DNA from: 55-13 sp964501275
GTDB taxonomy: Bacteria > Armatimonadota > Fimbriimonadia > Fimbriimonadales > Fimbriimonadaceae
Assembly (NCBI GenBank): GCA_964501275.1
Contig: CAZCSP010000003.1
Span: forward strand, 62,001-126,000
Direction: 5' to 3'
Length of the DNA stretch: 64,000 bases
In this document: positions 42,896 through 50,861 of the stretch, piece by piece
Layout of the letters: the number at the start of each line of letters is the position of its first letter
Position numbering within the stretch: the stretch's first letter is position 1
The notes under the pieces: generated by a model
What the model saw: only the letters and a program-made list of their open reading frames with translations
Databases searched by the model: none
Told to the model about the DNA's origin: nothing
Position numbers and translations under genes: made by a program

Positions 42896-43759
42896 GAGTT
42901 CGTTCGCCTTTACCGGCGTGTCTCCGCCGACCTGGCGCTCGTCCGCACCAAGTCGACCAACCTACAACTCACCGACTTTCTAAACGACTTGGCCGGCCGG
43001 GCCTACACAACCCTCTACCGCTCTCCGCACAAACCGTTCTTCAAGGCGATTGGCGATGCGATTGCGCTCAGTGCCCAGACTGTGCGCCGCCGTCGCTTCT
43101 TTATGTACGCCAGTACGCTCCTATTCTTCGGCTCCTGTGTTTTCTCCTTCTTGCTGATGCAGAATGTTCCAGAAACCCAGCAATATTTCGTGCCTGAAGA
43201 AGCGCGTAAGAACTTCGATGGATGGAAGGAGGGAAGGTTCGAAGAGCGTGAGAGCTCGGTTTCTATCGAGATGACGGCCCACTATGCGACGAATAATCCG
43301 ATGGCCTCCATCATGACATCCTCGCTGGCCGCTTCCACTTTTGGAGTTGGTACGGCCTACCTCATCTACAACAATGGCACCCTGATCGGCGCGCTCTCCT
43401 ATGAGATGAACACCGTGGGCAAGTTGGGTTTCCTCTGGGCCTCGATCATGCCTCATGGCGTACCAGAGATCGGCGGATTGTTGATTGCCGGAGGTGCGGG
43501 TTTCGTAATGGGTTGGGCGCTGATCAACCCTGGTCGCCGCAAGCGTGGAGAGGCGTTGCGGGAAGCGGGAAAGGATGCCCTGGTTCTCCTATGCACTGCG
43601 GTTGTGATGATGTTCATCGCCGCCCCCATCGAAGGCTTCTTTAGCTTCAACCCCGCTATCCCATCATTTGTGAAGGTCATCGTGATCGGAGTCGAATTGG
43701 TCTTCTGGGGCTTGTTCTGGACTGGCTATGGCAAGGAGAAAGAAGTCCCCCAACCCTAA
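42785..43759 (+). CDS. Stage II sporulation protein M-like membrane protein (SpoIIM)
   Basis: A 324-residue protein of the SpoIIM/DUF95 family. The N-terminal helical part is typical (EPDWKRLTFLCDRADA, ELHEFVRLYRRVSADLALVR). Several membrane helices follow, with the family-specific NNPMASIMTSSLAAS and PHGVPEIGGLLIAGGAGF. In Bacillus SpoIIM drives engulfment, but the family is widespread in non-sporulating bacteria with unknown envelope roles, so sporulation should not be inferred. Confidence 0.85.
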   Translation: MNETAFVSKREPDWKRLTFLCDRADATIKNLKPEELHEFVRLYRRVSADLALVRTKSTNLQLTDFLNDLAGRAYTTLYRSPHKPFFKAIGDAIALSAQTVRRRRFFMYASTLLFFGSCVFSFLLMQNVPETQQYFVPEEARKNFDGWKEGRFEERESSVSIEMTAHYATNNPMASIMTSSLAASTFGVGTAYLIYNNGTLIGALSYEMNTVGKLGFLWASIMPHGVPEIGGLLIAGGAGFVMGWALINPGRRKRGEALREAGKDALVLLCTAVVMMFIAAPIEGFFSFNPAIPSFVKVIVIGVELVFWGLFWTGYGKEKEVPQP

Positions 43760-44070
43760 TCTCCCCCTCATCCAAGTGGGTCTTCTTGCGGAACGTCTCG
43801 CCGAAGGGTAATCGAAGATCGGGAGAGGAGAGGGCCGGGGGAGGAGGTTTCTTGTAGTCGCCGCGAGACTCGTATGGAACTCCGCAATCTGAAATATCGG
43901 CACAGCCCCGGCACGAACCATCCGGGGTCTACAAATCGCTTCCAACCACAACTTCAGACCCTTCCATCCCCACCTCCTTCCTCCCCGCCCTTCGGGGAGG
44001 AAGGGGCTTCCAAACCCCAAACTCCAAACGGAATCGGCCCAAATCTTGCTAGTCAAGTAAACTGATGACT
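43760..44070. other. Gene-free stretch with CTTCCTCC palindromes
   Basis: The gap upstream of glpX holds two family 3 palindromes: a broken one from CCCCCAACCCTAATCTCCCC to GGGAGAGGAGAGGGCCGGGG (43748-43845) and a perfect hairpin CCTTCCTCCCC/GGGGAGGAAGG (43976-44004). The glpX promoter lies at its end. No gene is seen. Confidence 0.65.
44058..44063 (+). promoter_or_regulatory. TAAACT 8 nt before glpX ATG 44071
   Basis: A -10-like box with no Shine-Dalgarno after it. It is too close to ATG 44065 but correctly spaced for the second ATG at 44071, which supports the latter as a leaderless start. Confidence 0.45.
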
Positions 44071-45072
44071 ATGGCAACGAAGCCTCTTGCGACTTCCAAC
44101 AACGGCGTTGTGAACAACCGAAACCATCACTTGGACTTTCTTCGGGTCACCGAAGCCGCAGCCCTTAGTAGCGCCCGATGGGTGGGCAAAGGGCAGCGCA
44201 ACGATGCCGACCAGGCCGCTTGCACGGCGATGCGCATCACGCTTAATGAACTCGATATGAAGGGGACGATCGTCATTGGCGAGGGTGAGCGGGATGAAGC
44301 GCCAATGCTCTACATCGGCGAACAGCTAGGCTCCGGTGACGGTCCGAACATCCAGATCGCCGTCGATCCCCTGGAGGGCACCAACCTCTGCGCGAACGGC
44401 ACGCCCAATGCGATCTCCGTCCTGGCGGCGGCGGTCGAAGGCGAGGGGCGCCTGATGCACGCTCCCGATTGCTACATGGACAAGCTGGTCGTGGGCGCCG
44501 AGGCGATGGGCGTCGTGGACATTACGCTCCCCCCAAGGGTCAACATCCGCCTGATGTCGAAGGCTCTGGGGAAGGACGCGGACGAACTCATCATCGGGAT
44601 CCTGGACCGGCCCCGACATGAAAACCTGATTGCCGAGGTCCGCGATGCGGGCGCACGTGTTCATCTGATTCCCGATGGCGACCTGTCCGTAGCGATCGCC
44701 GCGCTGGACCCCGATTCCGATATCGACGCCCTGATGGGCGTGGGCGGTGCGCCAGAGGGCGTTATCACCGCTGCCGCGATCCTTTGCTATGGCGGCGAGA
44801 TGCAAGCCAGGCTGGTCTTTACGAACGACGACCAGCGGGAGCGAGCGATGAAGATGGTCGATGGGGATGTCAACCGGGTCTTTACCACCGGCGACCTCGC
44901 CGAAGGCAATGTCATGTTCAGCGCCACCGGTATCACCTCGGGAGACCTGCTAAAAGGGGTTCGCTACCGACGAGGCTACGCCCTCACGGAGTCCATTGTC
45001 ATGCGGTCCACCAACGGCACCATCCGCCGAATCGAGACCATGCATCGGCACGTGGATCAGTACGAGTTCTGA
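44071..45072 (+). CDS. glpX: Class II fructose-1,6-bisphosphatase
   Basis: A 333-residue metal-dependent sugar bisphosphatase of the GlpX type, used in gluconeogenesis. Signature stretches are LDFLRVTEAAALSSARWVGK, TIVIGEGERDEAPML (metal-binding Glu/Asp), IAVDPLEGTNLCANG, MDKLVVGAEA, VGGAPEGVITAAA and MFSATGITSGD. The normal GlpX length is 320-340. Some members also act on sedoheptulose-1,7-bisphosphate. I start at ATG 44071 because of the promoter spacing; ATG 44065 adds two residues. Confidence 0.96.
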   Translation: MATKPLATSNNGVVNNRNHHLDFLRVTEAAALSSARWVGKGQRNDADQAACTAMRITLNELDMKGTIVIGEGERDEAPMLYIGEQLGSGDGPNIQIAVDPLEGTNLCANGTPNAISVLAAAVEGEGRLMHAPDCYMDKLVVGAEAMGVVDITLPPRVNIRLMSKALGKDADELIIGILDRPRHENLIAEVRDAGARVHLIPDGDLSVAIAALDPDSDIDALMGVGGAPEGVITAAAILCYGGEMQARLVFTNDDQRERAMKMVDGDVNRVFTTGDLAEGNVMFSATGITSGDLLKGVRYRRGYALTESIVMRSTNGTIRRIETMHRHVDQYEF

Positions 45073-45079
45073 TTCCTTG

Positions 45080-45214
45080 GTCCGAGCCCCCTTGAGGGGG
45101 TTGGGGGTGTGGCCAGGTTCTCCATTTGCATTCAAGAAGCCTTAGCCAAGGTGGTTCAGTCGTTACACGCGGAGAGCCATGCGCCACCCCCAACCCCCTC
45201 AAGGGGGCTTGGGC
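45080..45214. repeat. Family 2 element, copy 2
   Basis: It begins GTCCGAGCCCCCTTGAGGGG and ends AAGGGGGCTTGGGCC. It lies between the convergent ends of glpX and queF. The outer 5 bases differ from copies 1 and 3; the interior shares GTTCTCC and the CACCCCCAACCCCCTC arm. Confidence 0.88.
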
Positions 45215-45222
45215 CGTGGCTC

Positions 45223-45561
45223 CTACTTCCGATGCTCAGCCACAATCACGGAGCCGATCCCGCCCCGCACGTTGAATCGCCCGGTGACCTTCATGTAGCG
45301 AGGACTACAGGACTCCACCAATTCATCGAGTAGGCGGTTGGTGACCGCCTCATAGAAAATCCCCTCGTTGCGGAAACTGTAGTAGTAGAGCTTGAGAGAC
45401 TTCAGTTCCAGGCATAGCTGGTCGGGGATGTACTCGAGTTCAATGGTCGCGAAGTCGGGCTGGCCAGTCTTGGGGCAGACCGACGTGAACTCGGGGCAGG
45501 TGTGCGTAATCGTGTAATCGCGATGCGGCGCGGGGTTGGGAAAGGTCTCGACGTGGGGCAT
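45223..45561 (-). CDS. queF: NADPH-dependent 7-cyano-7-deazaguanine reductase QueF
   Basis: A 112-residue unimodular QueF that reduces the nitrile preQ0 to the amine preQ1 for queuosine in tRNA. The active-site Cys29 and Asp36 lie in SVCPKTGQPDFA; the NADPH/fold signature reads CLELKSLKLYYYSFRNEGIF. The C-terminal strand VTGRFNVRGGIGSVIV is typical. The length matches the short type found in Bacillus rather than the two-domain E. coli type. No other queuosine genes or preQ1 riboswitch are seen. Confidence 0.97.
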   Translation of the reverse strand: MPHVETFPNPAPHRDYTITHTCPEFTSVCPKTGQPDFATIELEYIPDQLCLELKSLKLYYYSFRNEGIFYEAVTNRLLDELVESCSPRYMKVTGRFNVRGGIGSVIVAEHRK

Positions 45562-45579
45562 GGAACGCCCCAGAGTTTA

Positions 45580-45603
45580 CCGGCGAACCTAACGGCTCGC
45601 CGG
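45580..45603. terminator. Hairpin between erpA-like and queF genes
   Basis: CCGGCGAACC-TAAC-GGCTCGCCGG makes a 10-bp stem with one mismatch and a 4-base loop. On the minus strand it follows the erpA-like stop and precedes queF. No T-run follows, so it may be an attenuating or stabilising hairpin rather than a full terminator. Confidence 0.35.
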
Positions 45604-45617
45604 ACCTTTTGCCAGCC

Positions 45618-45995
45618 TTAGCGGTGGGCGCAGGAGCCGCAGCCGCCCGCTGCCGCGCCTTCCGACTCTTCCGTCTTGAAGGAGGAGCCGCAGCCGCAGG
45701 AGCTGACCGCGTTGGGGTTCTCGATCTTGAATCCGCCGCCCAGCACGTCGTCTACATAGTCCACGGAGCTGCCGTCCATGTAGCCGAGGCTCAGCGAATC
45801 GACATAAATCTTGATGCCGTCCTGCTCGAAAATCTGATCGGTCTCGTCGGGGGTCTCGCTGTCCAAGGCCATGCCATAGGACAGGCCACTGCATCCGCCG
45901 CCCTGGACCCACACTCGCAAGCCCGACTCAGGCTGATCCTGGCTCTGCATAAGGTCCTTCAACTCGGTTGCCGCTCGTGGTGTTAGGTTGATCAT
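45618..45995 (-). CDS. A-type iron-sulfur carrier (ErpA/HesB family)
   Basis: A 125-residue Fe-S carrier that holds a cluster for delivery to apoproteins. The three conserved cysteines are in VQGGGCSGLSYG and SSCGCGSSF. The fold pattern begins INLTPRAATELKDLM. The C-terminus carries an extra tail with two more cysteines (GGCGSCAHR), which is unusual. I start at ATG 45995. Whether it is ErpA, IscA or SufA cannot be decided; it stands alone, with a TetR gene divergent. Confidence 0.92.
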   Translation of the reverse strand: MINLTPRAATELKDLMQSQDQPESGLRVWVQGGGCSGLSYGMALDSETPDETDQIFEQDGIKIYVDSLSLGYMDGSSVDYVDDVLGGGFKIENPNAVSSCGCGSSFKTEESEGAAAGGCGSCAHR

Positions 45996-46126
45996 TTCTC
46001 TGTTCTCAAATCTCCGTTTCGATTCTACGCCGGACAATTCTATTTTGCATCGAATTGTAGGGCATCCATAGGGCCGCTCGCTTGAAATGAGCAGAACTTG
46101 AACAGAAACCGATAAAATTCGGCAGA

Positions 46127-46675
46127 ATGAACGCCCGAGAGAGGATTCTGAAAGCAGCGGACCAGTTCTTCGGCGCGAAACCGTTCTCGGAAGTTTCCAT
46201 CGCTCCCATCCTCCAAGCCGCCGACGTCCAGGCCCCAACCCTCTATTACCACTTTGGGGACAAGGAAGGTCTTTATCTGGCCTGGTTGAACCAGATCGCC
46301 GATGGGATGCGTTCCCAACTCGGCATCCGCACCGACATCTCGCTGGAAGATGGCCTGGCGGCGTTTGCCTCCATCTACTTCGTCTCTACCAAGTTCGATT
46401 TCGGCCAGATCCTCCGCGACCAAGCAAGTCTGATGAAAGAGGAGTCCAGGGAATCGGCCTACGGAGCCTACTTTCGAGCCGTCTACGAACCGCTCTGCGC
46501 GATCCTAATTGGAGGGATGGAGCGGGGCGAACTTCCTCCCGAGCCGGTAGGCCGGGTCGCGGATGTCTTCCTGGCTGGCCTCTTCGCCCTCCAACCCAAC
46601 GTAGAGAAAGACCCCGCCGCAGTCGCCGCCTGGTACGCAAAGCGGTTCCTAAGAGGCCATCTGTCTGCCCTCTGA
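46127..46675 (+). CDS. TetR-family transcriptional regulator
   Basis: A 182-residue regulator. The N-terminal HTH is ARERILKAADQFFGA, then SIAPILQAADVQAPTLYYHF (with the typical tyrosine-rich end YYHFGDKEGLYLAW). The C-terminal helical ligand domain is variable. TAAAAT sits 9 nt before the ATG. It is divergent from the Fe-S carrier gene and 140 nt ahead of the ferredoxin gene; either could be a target, but no operator is recognised. Confidence 0.9.
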   Translation: MNARERILKAADQFFGAKPFSEVSIAPILQAADVQAPTLYYHFGDKEGLYLAWLNQIADGMRSQLGIRTDISLEDGLAAFASIYFVSTKFDFGQILRDQASLMKEESRESAYGAYFRAVYEPLCAILIGGMERGELPPEPVGRVADVFLAGLFALQPNVEKDPAAVAAWYAKRFLRGHLSAL

Positions 46676-46741
46676 AGCGAGGCAAAGCGGGTCGTATGGA
46701 AAAAGTACAACCAGCCCAAGACCGAGACGGTCTTGGAAACC

Positions 46742-46775
46742 ATGGGCGGGACGCCCATGCAACTGGCATGCTTTG
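46742..46775. repeat. Small CATGGGCGGGACGCCCATG palindrome upstream of ferredoxin
   Basis: A perfect 8-bp-arm palindrome, CATGGGCG-GGA-CGCCCATG, of the same type as those at 8830 and 9462, sits ~55 nt before the ferredoxin start. Confidence 0.55.
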
Positions 46776-46814
46776 TGTTAAACTCGTTATTCGCCCTAAC
46801 AAGGAAACCTAACG

Positions 46815-47063
46815 ATGCCCTACGTGATTGCTGAGCCCTGTATCGGAGTCAAGGACAAGTCCTGCATGACCGTTTGTCCGGTGGACTGCATTTATGAGGG
46901 CGACGATCAGTTATATATCAACCCTGACGAATGCATCGACTGTGGGCTCTGCGAGCCAGAGTGCCCGGTGACGGCCATCTTTGTGGACACCGATGTGCCT
47001 CCGCAGTGGCGAAGCTTTATCGAGAAGAACCGTATCGAAGGCGCCCGGCTGGCCGGACAGTAG
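46815..47063 (+). CDS. fdxA: Ferredoxin with two Fe-S clusters
   Basis: An 82-residue electron carrier. The first cluster region is CIGVKDKSCMTVCPVDCI, with a long first spacing (C-x7-C-x3-C) as in 7Fe/8Fe ferredoxins of the FdxA type; the second is CIDCGLCEPECPV (C-x2-C-x2-C-x3-C). The C-terminus ends with the usual WRSFIEKN helix. A Shine-Dalgarno AAGGA lies upstream. Its partner is unknown. Confidence 0.93.
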   Translation: MPYVIAEPCIGVKDKSCMTVCPVDCIYEGDDQLYINPDECIDCGLCEPECPVTAIFVDTDVPPQWRSFIEKNRIEGARLAGQ

Positions 47064-47064
47064 T

Positions 47065-47694
47065 TTAGGCGGCCTTTGCCGTGGTTTGGGATGCGCCCTG
47101 CACCAGGCGCAGCCACATCGCCCGGGAGAGGCGATCCTCGAACTGGATTTCAAATCCGATTCGGAAAGCGTCTTTCTCCACCGTGTCGGCGCGACAGTAG
47201 CGGACAACGCCTACACACTCCACAGCGGCGCTCGTTCCCCGCACCATTAACCGAACCTTTGCGAAGCGCGACATCTGGTCGTAGGTGAGGATGCCTAGGC
47301 CGTTGGCAGAGATATCTACCGCCTCGGCCTGGATGGGCTTCTCAACTCCGTGGACCGAGACGGTGATGTTCTGGGCCTGATACCTAGCCTCTTGTCCAGG
47401 GGTCGTGACGAGCGCATCGCCGGTGATAGATAGGGTGAGCATCTCCTTCTTCACGTCCGTCACCCGGCAGGGCAAGCCGACGGTGGCCATGTCTACGGAC
47501 GCTTCAATGTTGAATCGGTCGCCCAGGTCAACGGCGATATCGTCCTTGAGTTCCACTCGTAATTGGTCGGGAGTCGCATCGCGTACCCAACCAGAGAGGA
47601 ACTTCAGGTCGCTTATCCGCTGCAAGCGGCAACGGGTGCCTCTCACCTCTTCGATCTTGAAAACTCTTACGCTGCCTTCAGGAAATTCCGCCAT
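47065..47694 (-). CDS. PilZ-like domain protein (downstream of a pair)
   Basis: A 209-residue protein. The C-terminal half has the PilZ pattern: a basic strand region EARYQAQNITVSV and the key DISANGLGIL (D-x-S-x-x-G). The expected RxxxR is degenerate, so c-di-GMP binding is uncertain. The N-terminal half is a beta domain resembling YcgR-N (GWVRDATPDQLRVEL). It starts inside the stop region of the upstream PilZ gene (28-nt overlap). It may report c-di-GMP to motility or envelope functions. Confidence 0.75.
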   Translation of the reverse strand: MAEFPEGSVRVFKIEEVRGTRCRLQRISDLKFLSGWVRDATPDQLRVELKDDIAVDLGDRFNIEASVDMATVGLPCRVTDVKKEMLTLSITGDALVTTPGQEARYQAQNITVSVHGVEKPIQAEAVDISANGLGILTYDQMSRFAKVRLMVRGTSAAVECVGVVRYCRADTVEKDAFRIGFEIQFEDRLSRAMWLRLVQGASQTTAKAA

Positions 47695-48323
47695 ACTGCC
47701 CCCTCTAGCCTTCCAAACTCACACAACTTCAACCCGGATTTGAACATATCTGGAGCAATCTTGGAGCGGACCGAGTATCGCACTTCGGCGTTCAGCTCCA
47801 GACTTCGCATTTGTGCTTCCAATCTCAAACTCACCAATTCTCCTCTCTGATAAGAGACCGGGCTGAGAATCCCGGCGCCTGTCTCGGAGACGTCCGATAG
47901 AAACGCATTCTCAAACGACCCGTTCTCCCTCCTTACCTCCACGACCCAGCCTCCAACGGCTTGCCGCACCTCTTCTGTAGGGGGTTGGTACTCAAGCTGG
48001 CTGACTACTCGGAACTGGAAAGAGGCCTCGGGGACTTCAATCACGTTCGCCTGGTTTTCGCCGTCAAACTGGAGATTCATGGTTCGGAACAGCTCTAAGC
48101 CATCAACCGCTGAAAAGTCAGCAACGAACCGGGCGTTGGTGTGAGGACTGGAGACATGGAAGATGAACCGATCCCCTTTTTGCAGGTAGTGATCGGTTGT
48201 CGCACGGACGGTTAGGTGGCTCAACGTGAAGCTGCTGATCCAGCCATGCATCAACTTTGAATCAGAGAACCTTTGAAACCTTGTCCTAGTTCCTATAAAA
48301 TCGCTCGTGGAAAACTGCCCCAT
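47667..48323 (-). CDS. PilZ-like domain protein (upstream of a pair)
   Basis: A 218-residue paralogue of the next gene, with the same two-part build: an N-terminal YcgR-like beta domain (MHGWISSFTLSHLTVRA) and a C-terminal PilZ-like domain with FLSDVSETGAGILSP (D-x-S-x-x-G-like). The RxxxR motif is again not typical. The two genes overlap by 28 nt and must be co-expressed, so they may form a heterodimer. Confidence 0.72.
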   Translation of the reverse strand: MGQFSTSDFIGTRTRFQRFSDSKLMHGWISSFTLSHLTVRATTDHYLQKGDRFIFHVSSPHTNARFVADFSAVDGLELFRTMNLQFDGENQANVIEVPEASFQFRVVSQLEYQPPTEEVRQAVGGWVVEVRRENGSFENAFLSDVSETGAGILSPVSYQRGELVSLRLEAQMRSLELNAEVRYSVRSKIAPDMFKSGLKLCEFGRLEGAVWRNFLKAA

Positions 48324-48397
48324 TCTTGCGTTTACCTAGTTGGATTGTCGGTAGCCGATTTGTGAAACCACAGGTTAGATAAACTGCGTGCGAAAAG

Positions 48398-48949
48398 ATG
48401 TCCGCCAAAAACGTCACGCCCCTCGATCCCAACCTCAGGGAAGCCCAGGACCAGTTCATTCTGGAGTGGGGTCGAATGAGTTCAAGCTGGGGCATCAATC
48501 GGACGATGGCGCAGATTCACGCCCTGCTGTTTGTGACGGGTATTCCCCTGGAGGTGAACGACATCATGGAGCGCCTCCAGATCAGTCGGGGCAATGCCTC
48601 GATGAACCTGCGGGAACTGATGGACTGGGGGATCGTCCGGCGTTTTCGCCGCCCCGGAGATCGTAAGGACACCTACCTCAGCGAAACCGACCCCTACCAG
48701 ATGTTCATTCGGGTGGTGCGGGAAAGGAAGCGGCGCGAGATCGACCCGACGACGGATGCGATCCGCGAATGTCTCCAGCGGGTTCCTACCGATGATCCAA
48801 CCGGTCAGGCGGAGACGATGAAGGTGCGGCTCCAGGCTTTGCTGGAGATATTCGATTTGCTGGATGCGGCTTATAAGGAGGTCTTCGGGGCGGATCGGTC
48901 GTTGGGGGAGATGCGGGAGTTGTTGGGTCGGTCGGAGGGCAAGGACTGA
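48398..48949 (+). CDS. GbsR/MarR-family transcriptional regulator
   Basis: A 183-residue regulator of the GbsR group. The winged HTH reads WGINRTMAQIHALLFV, EVNDIMERLQISRGNASMN (recognition helix) and LRELMDWGIVRRFRRPGDRK (wing). The C-terminal helical part is for dimerisation. GbsR of Bacillus controls choline uptake, but no choline or betaine genes are near. TAAACT lies 13 nt before the ATG. It is divergent from the PilZ pair. Confidence 0.9.
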   Translation: MSAKNVTPLDPNLREAQDQFILEWGRMSSSWGINRTMAQIHALLFVTGIPLEVNDIMERLQISRGNASMNLRELMDWGIVRRFRRPGDRKDTYLSETDPYQMFIRVVRERKRREIDPTTDAIRECLQRVPTDDPTGQAETMKVRLQALLEIFDLLDAAYKEVFGADRSLGEMRELLGRSEGKD

Positions 48950-49002
48950 TGATTCTTTGGGGTCGCGGTTTCCAGAGGTTCTTTCAAAGATCAACCTTTT
49001 TG

Positions 49003-49384
49003 TAGCACGGCGTCATGGTGAGCGAGAGCGGCCCGAGTGTTCTGGTTTGGTAGAGCGTTCTATGCCGCGAAGTCGAACCACCTCACCCGGCTGTAAGTAA
49101 GAAACGAACTACAAACGGGTGAGGTCCTTCGACTCGCGACGAGCAAGCTGGGACACTGCAAACCCCTTCTGGCTCGCTCAGTAGCTTGTCAACCTTCATT
49201 TGTCTGGTTTATCCCACTCTGTTTTGAACCGCAGATGTCCGCAGATGTTCACAGATGGGAAAGAACCACAGAAAACACAGAGGGCCACAGAAAGACGCAG
49301 AAGCGGTCTTCGCGAATGTCAGGCTTCCATAGAACATGACGAATGAAGCTTGACAAGCTACTCAGGATGACGCCGTACTACAAG
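49003..49384 (+). repeat. Near-palindromic element, family 1, copy C, split by an insertion
   Basis: The left part (49003-49181) runs from TAGCACGGCGTCATGGTGAG through GCGAAGTCGAACCACCTCAC and GGTGAGGTCCTTCGACTCGC to GGCTCGCTCAG. The right end CTCAGGATGACGCCGTACTA resumes at 49361. Without the insertion it would be ~200 bp, as in copies A and D. Confidence 0.88.
49182..49360. mobile_element. 179-bp MITE-like element with 23-bp inverted ends and 5-bp target duplication
   Basis: The ends TAGCTTGTCAACCTTCATT and AATGAAGCTTGACAAGCTA match over 21 of 23 bases. CTCAG flanks both sides (49177-49181 and 49361-49365) and interrupts a repeat that is continuous elsewhere. There is no coding capacity. 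The interior contains CACAGAGGGCCACAG wording. A lone similar end lies at 24583-24606. Confidence 0.8.
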
Positions 49385-49601
49385 TAAGCAATCATGAAAA
49401 GAACTCTCCAACCCCCAAGTTTGCGGCTCCCGCCCTGGCACGAGCGGGGGTGTTGCATGGTGTTTGTTGCCTTGCAAATCTTTGCGGGCTTTGCGTCTTT
49501 GCGAGAGCCTTTTGAAATCACGCAAAGTCGCAAAGATCGCAAAGAGCCGCAGAGGACCGGGCGGTGGATACACAATGCAACAGCCCCGAGCCATCCAGGG
49601 T

Positions 49602-50777
49602 CTACGGGGTTTGGGTTGTGCTTTTGCGGAGTATCGTGTAGCCGACTACTCCCGCGAGAACCGACGCGGCTAGGATTGCGACTTTGGCCGCATCGACGCT
49701 TTCGGGATCGGCGAAGGCGAGTTCGGTGATGAAAAGCGACATGGTGAAGCCGATTCCGGCAAGGACGCCGACGCCAAGCATCTGTCCCCATCGAACTCGG
49801 TTTGGCAATGCGGCGAGGCCCGCCTTCACCGCCAGCCAAGACGCCAGCAGGATGCCAATTGGCTTTCCAACCAGGAGTCCCAGCGCAACGCCCAATCCAA
49901 TCGGCTGGCCCAGGGCCTGAAGCGCCCCCGCCCCCAGGGCGACTCCGGCATTGGCGAGAGCGAAGAGAGGCATGATGCCGTAGCTGACGTAGGGTTGGAG
50001 GACGTGCTCCAACCGTTCTAACGGCGAGAGCGAATGGTCGGACTTCGCGTGGGCAGGAAGGGCCATCGCCAGGAGGACCCCCGCTACCGTGGCATGGACT
50101 CCCGACTTGAGGAAGAGGAACCAGAGAACCAAGCCAGGGAGGAGATAAGCCGCCAGGCTCCGAATCCCTATGCGATTGAGAATCCCCAGTAGGGCCAGGA
50201 TCGCGAATCCCCCGCCTACCAACGCCCACTGGATTCCCTCCGAATAGAAAATGGCGATCACCAGTATGGCCCCGATGTCGTCCACAATCGCCACCGCCGT
50301 CAGAAAGACTTTGAGCGACAAGGGGACGCGCGACCCAAGAAGACTGAGAACGCCCAGCGCAAAGGCGATATCGGTCGCCATCGGGATTCCCCAGCCCCGA
50401 ATGCCGTCGCCGCTGTAGTTAAAGAGGGCAAAGATCGTCGCGGGAACCGCCATGCCGCCTACGGCCGCGGCAATCGGAAGGGCCGCCATTTTGACGGAGG
50501 CAAGTTCCCCGACCATGATTTCCCGCTTGATCTCTAGCCCCACCAGAAAGAAGAACACTGCCATCAGGCCGTCGTTGATCCACAGCAGGATCGGCTTCTC
50601 CAAGATCAGGAGATTGAGGGGCGTTTGCCACAGGGAGAAGTAGCCCGAAGCCCACGGCGAATTAGCCCAGCCGAGGGCGAGGGCAGTGGCCAGCATCAGC
50701 ACTATGCCGCTGGAGGCTTCCATCCTGACAAACTCGGCGAACGGCTTTAGCAAGCGGTTCTTCGGGGGAGCTTCCAC
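49602..50777 (-). CDS. nhaA: Na+/H+ antiporter NhaA
   Basis: A 391-residue inner-membrane antiporter with ~12 helices that exports sodium in exchange for protons. The signature segments are GWANSPWASGYFSLW, INDGLMAVFFFLVGLEIKRE, MATDIAFALGVLSLLG (Asp133-equivalent) and TAVAIVDDIGAILVIAIFY (the Asp pair for ion binding). The length is normal. No NhaR-like regulator is nearby. It stands between repeat-rich gaps. Confidence 0.96.
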   Translation of the reverse strand: MEAPPKNRLLKPFAEFVRMEASSGIVLMLATALALGWANSPWASGYFSLWQTPLNLLILEKPILLWINDGLMAVFFFLVGLEIKREIMVGELASVKMAALPIAAAVGGMAVPATIFALFNYSGDGIRGWGIPMATDIAFALGVLSLLGSRVPLSLKVFLTAVAIVDDIGAILVIAIFYSEGIQWALVGGGFAILALLGILNRIGIRSLAAYLLPGLVLWFLFLKSGVHATVAGVLLAMALPAHAKSDHSLSPLERLEHVLQPYVSYGIMPLFALANAGVALGAGALQALGQPIGLGVALGLLVGKPIGILLASWLAVKAGLAALPNRVRWGQMLGVGVLAGIGFTMSLFITELAFADPESVDAAKVAILAASVLAGVVGYTILRKSTTQTP

Positions 50778-50861
50778 TAGTTTATGTTACCGGAGTTGGG
50801 CGGAGCGGTGTTTCGGTGTAACGGCGCTACGGTCTCACGCAAAGGCGCAAAGAGAAGCGCT

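Larger units (their letters stand above)
48950..49601. other. Gene-free stretch with nested repeat elements
   Basis: It holds family 1 copy C (49003-49384), which is split by a 179-bp insertion (49182-49360). After it comes a CTTTGCG/CGCAAAG-type inverted segment (49475-49560: CTTTGCGGGCTTTGCGTC versus GCAAAGTCGCAAAGATCGC). No gene is credible. Confidence 0.75.

Noticed and set aside
42785..43759. Evidence that the organism sporulates
   Set aside because: SpoIIM-family proteins occur in many non-spore-formers, and no other sporulation gene is in the window.
45562..45617. A preQ1 riboswitch ahead of queF
   Set aside because: The 56-nt gap holds only a simple G+C-rich hairpin and lacks the A-rich tail and loop pattern of preQ1-I aptamers.
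48950..49601. A CRISPR array, suggested by repeat density
   Set aside because: The repeats are long, few and palindromic, with no regular 25-40-bp repeat/spacer pattern and no cas genes.
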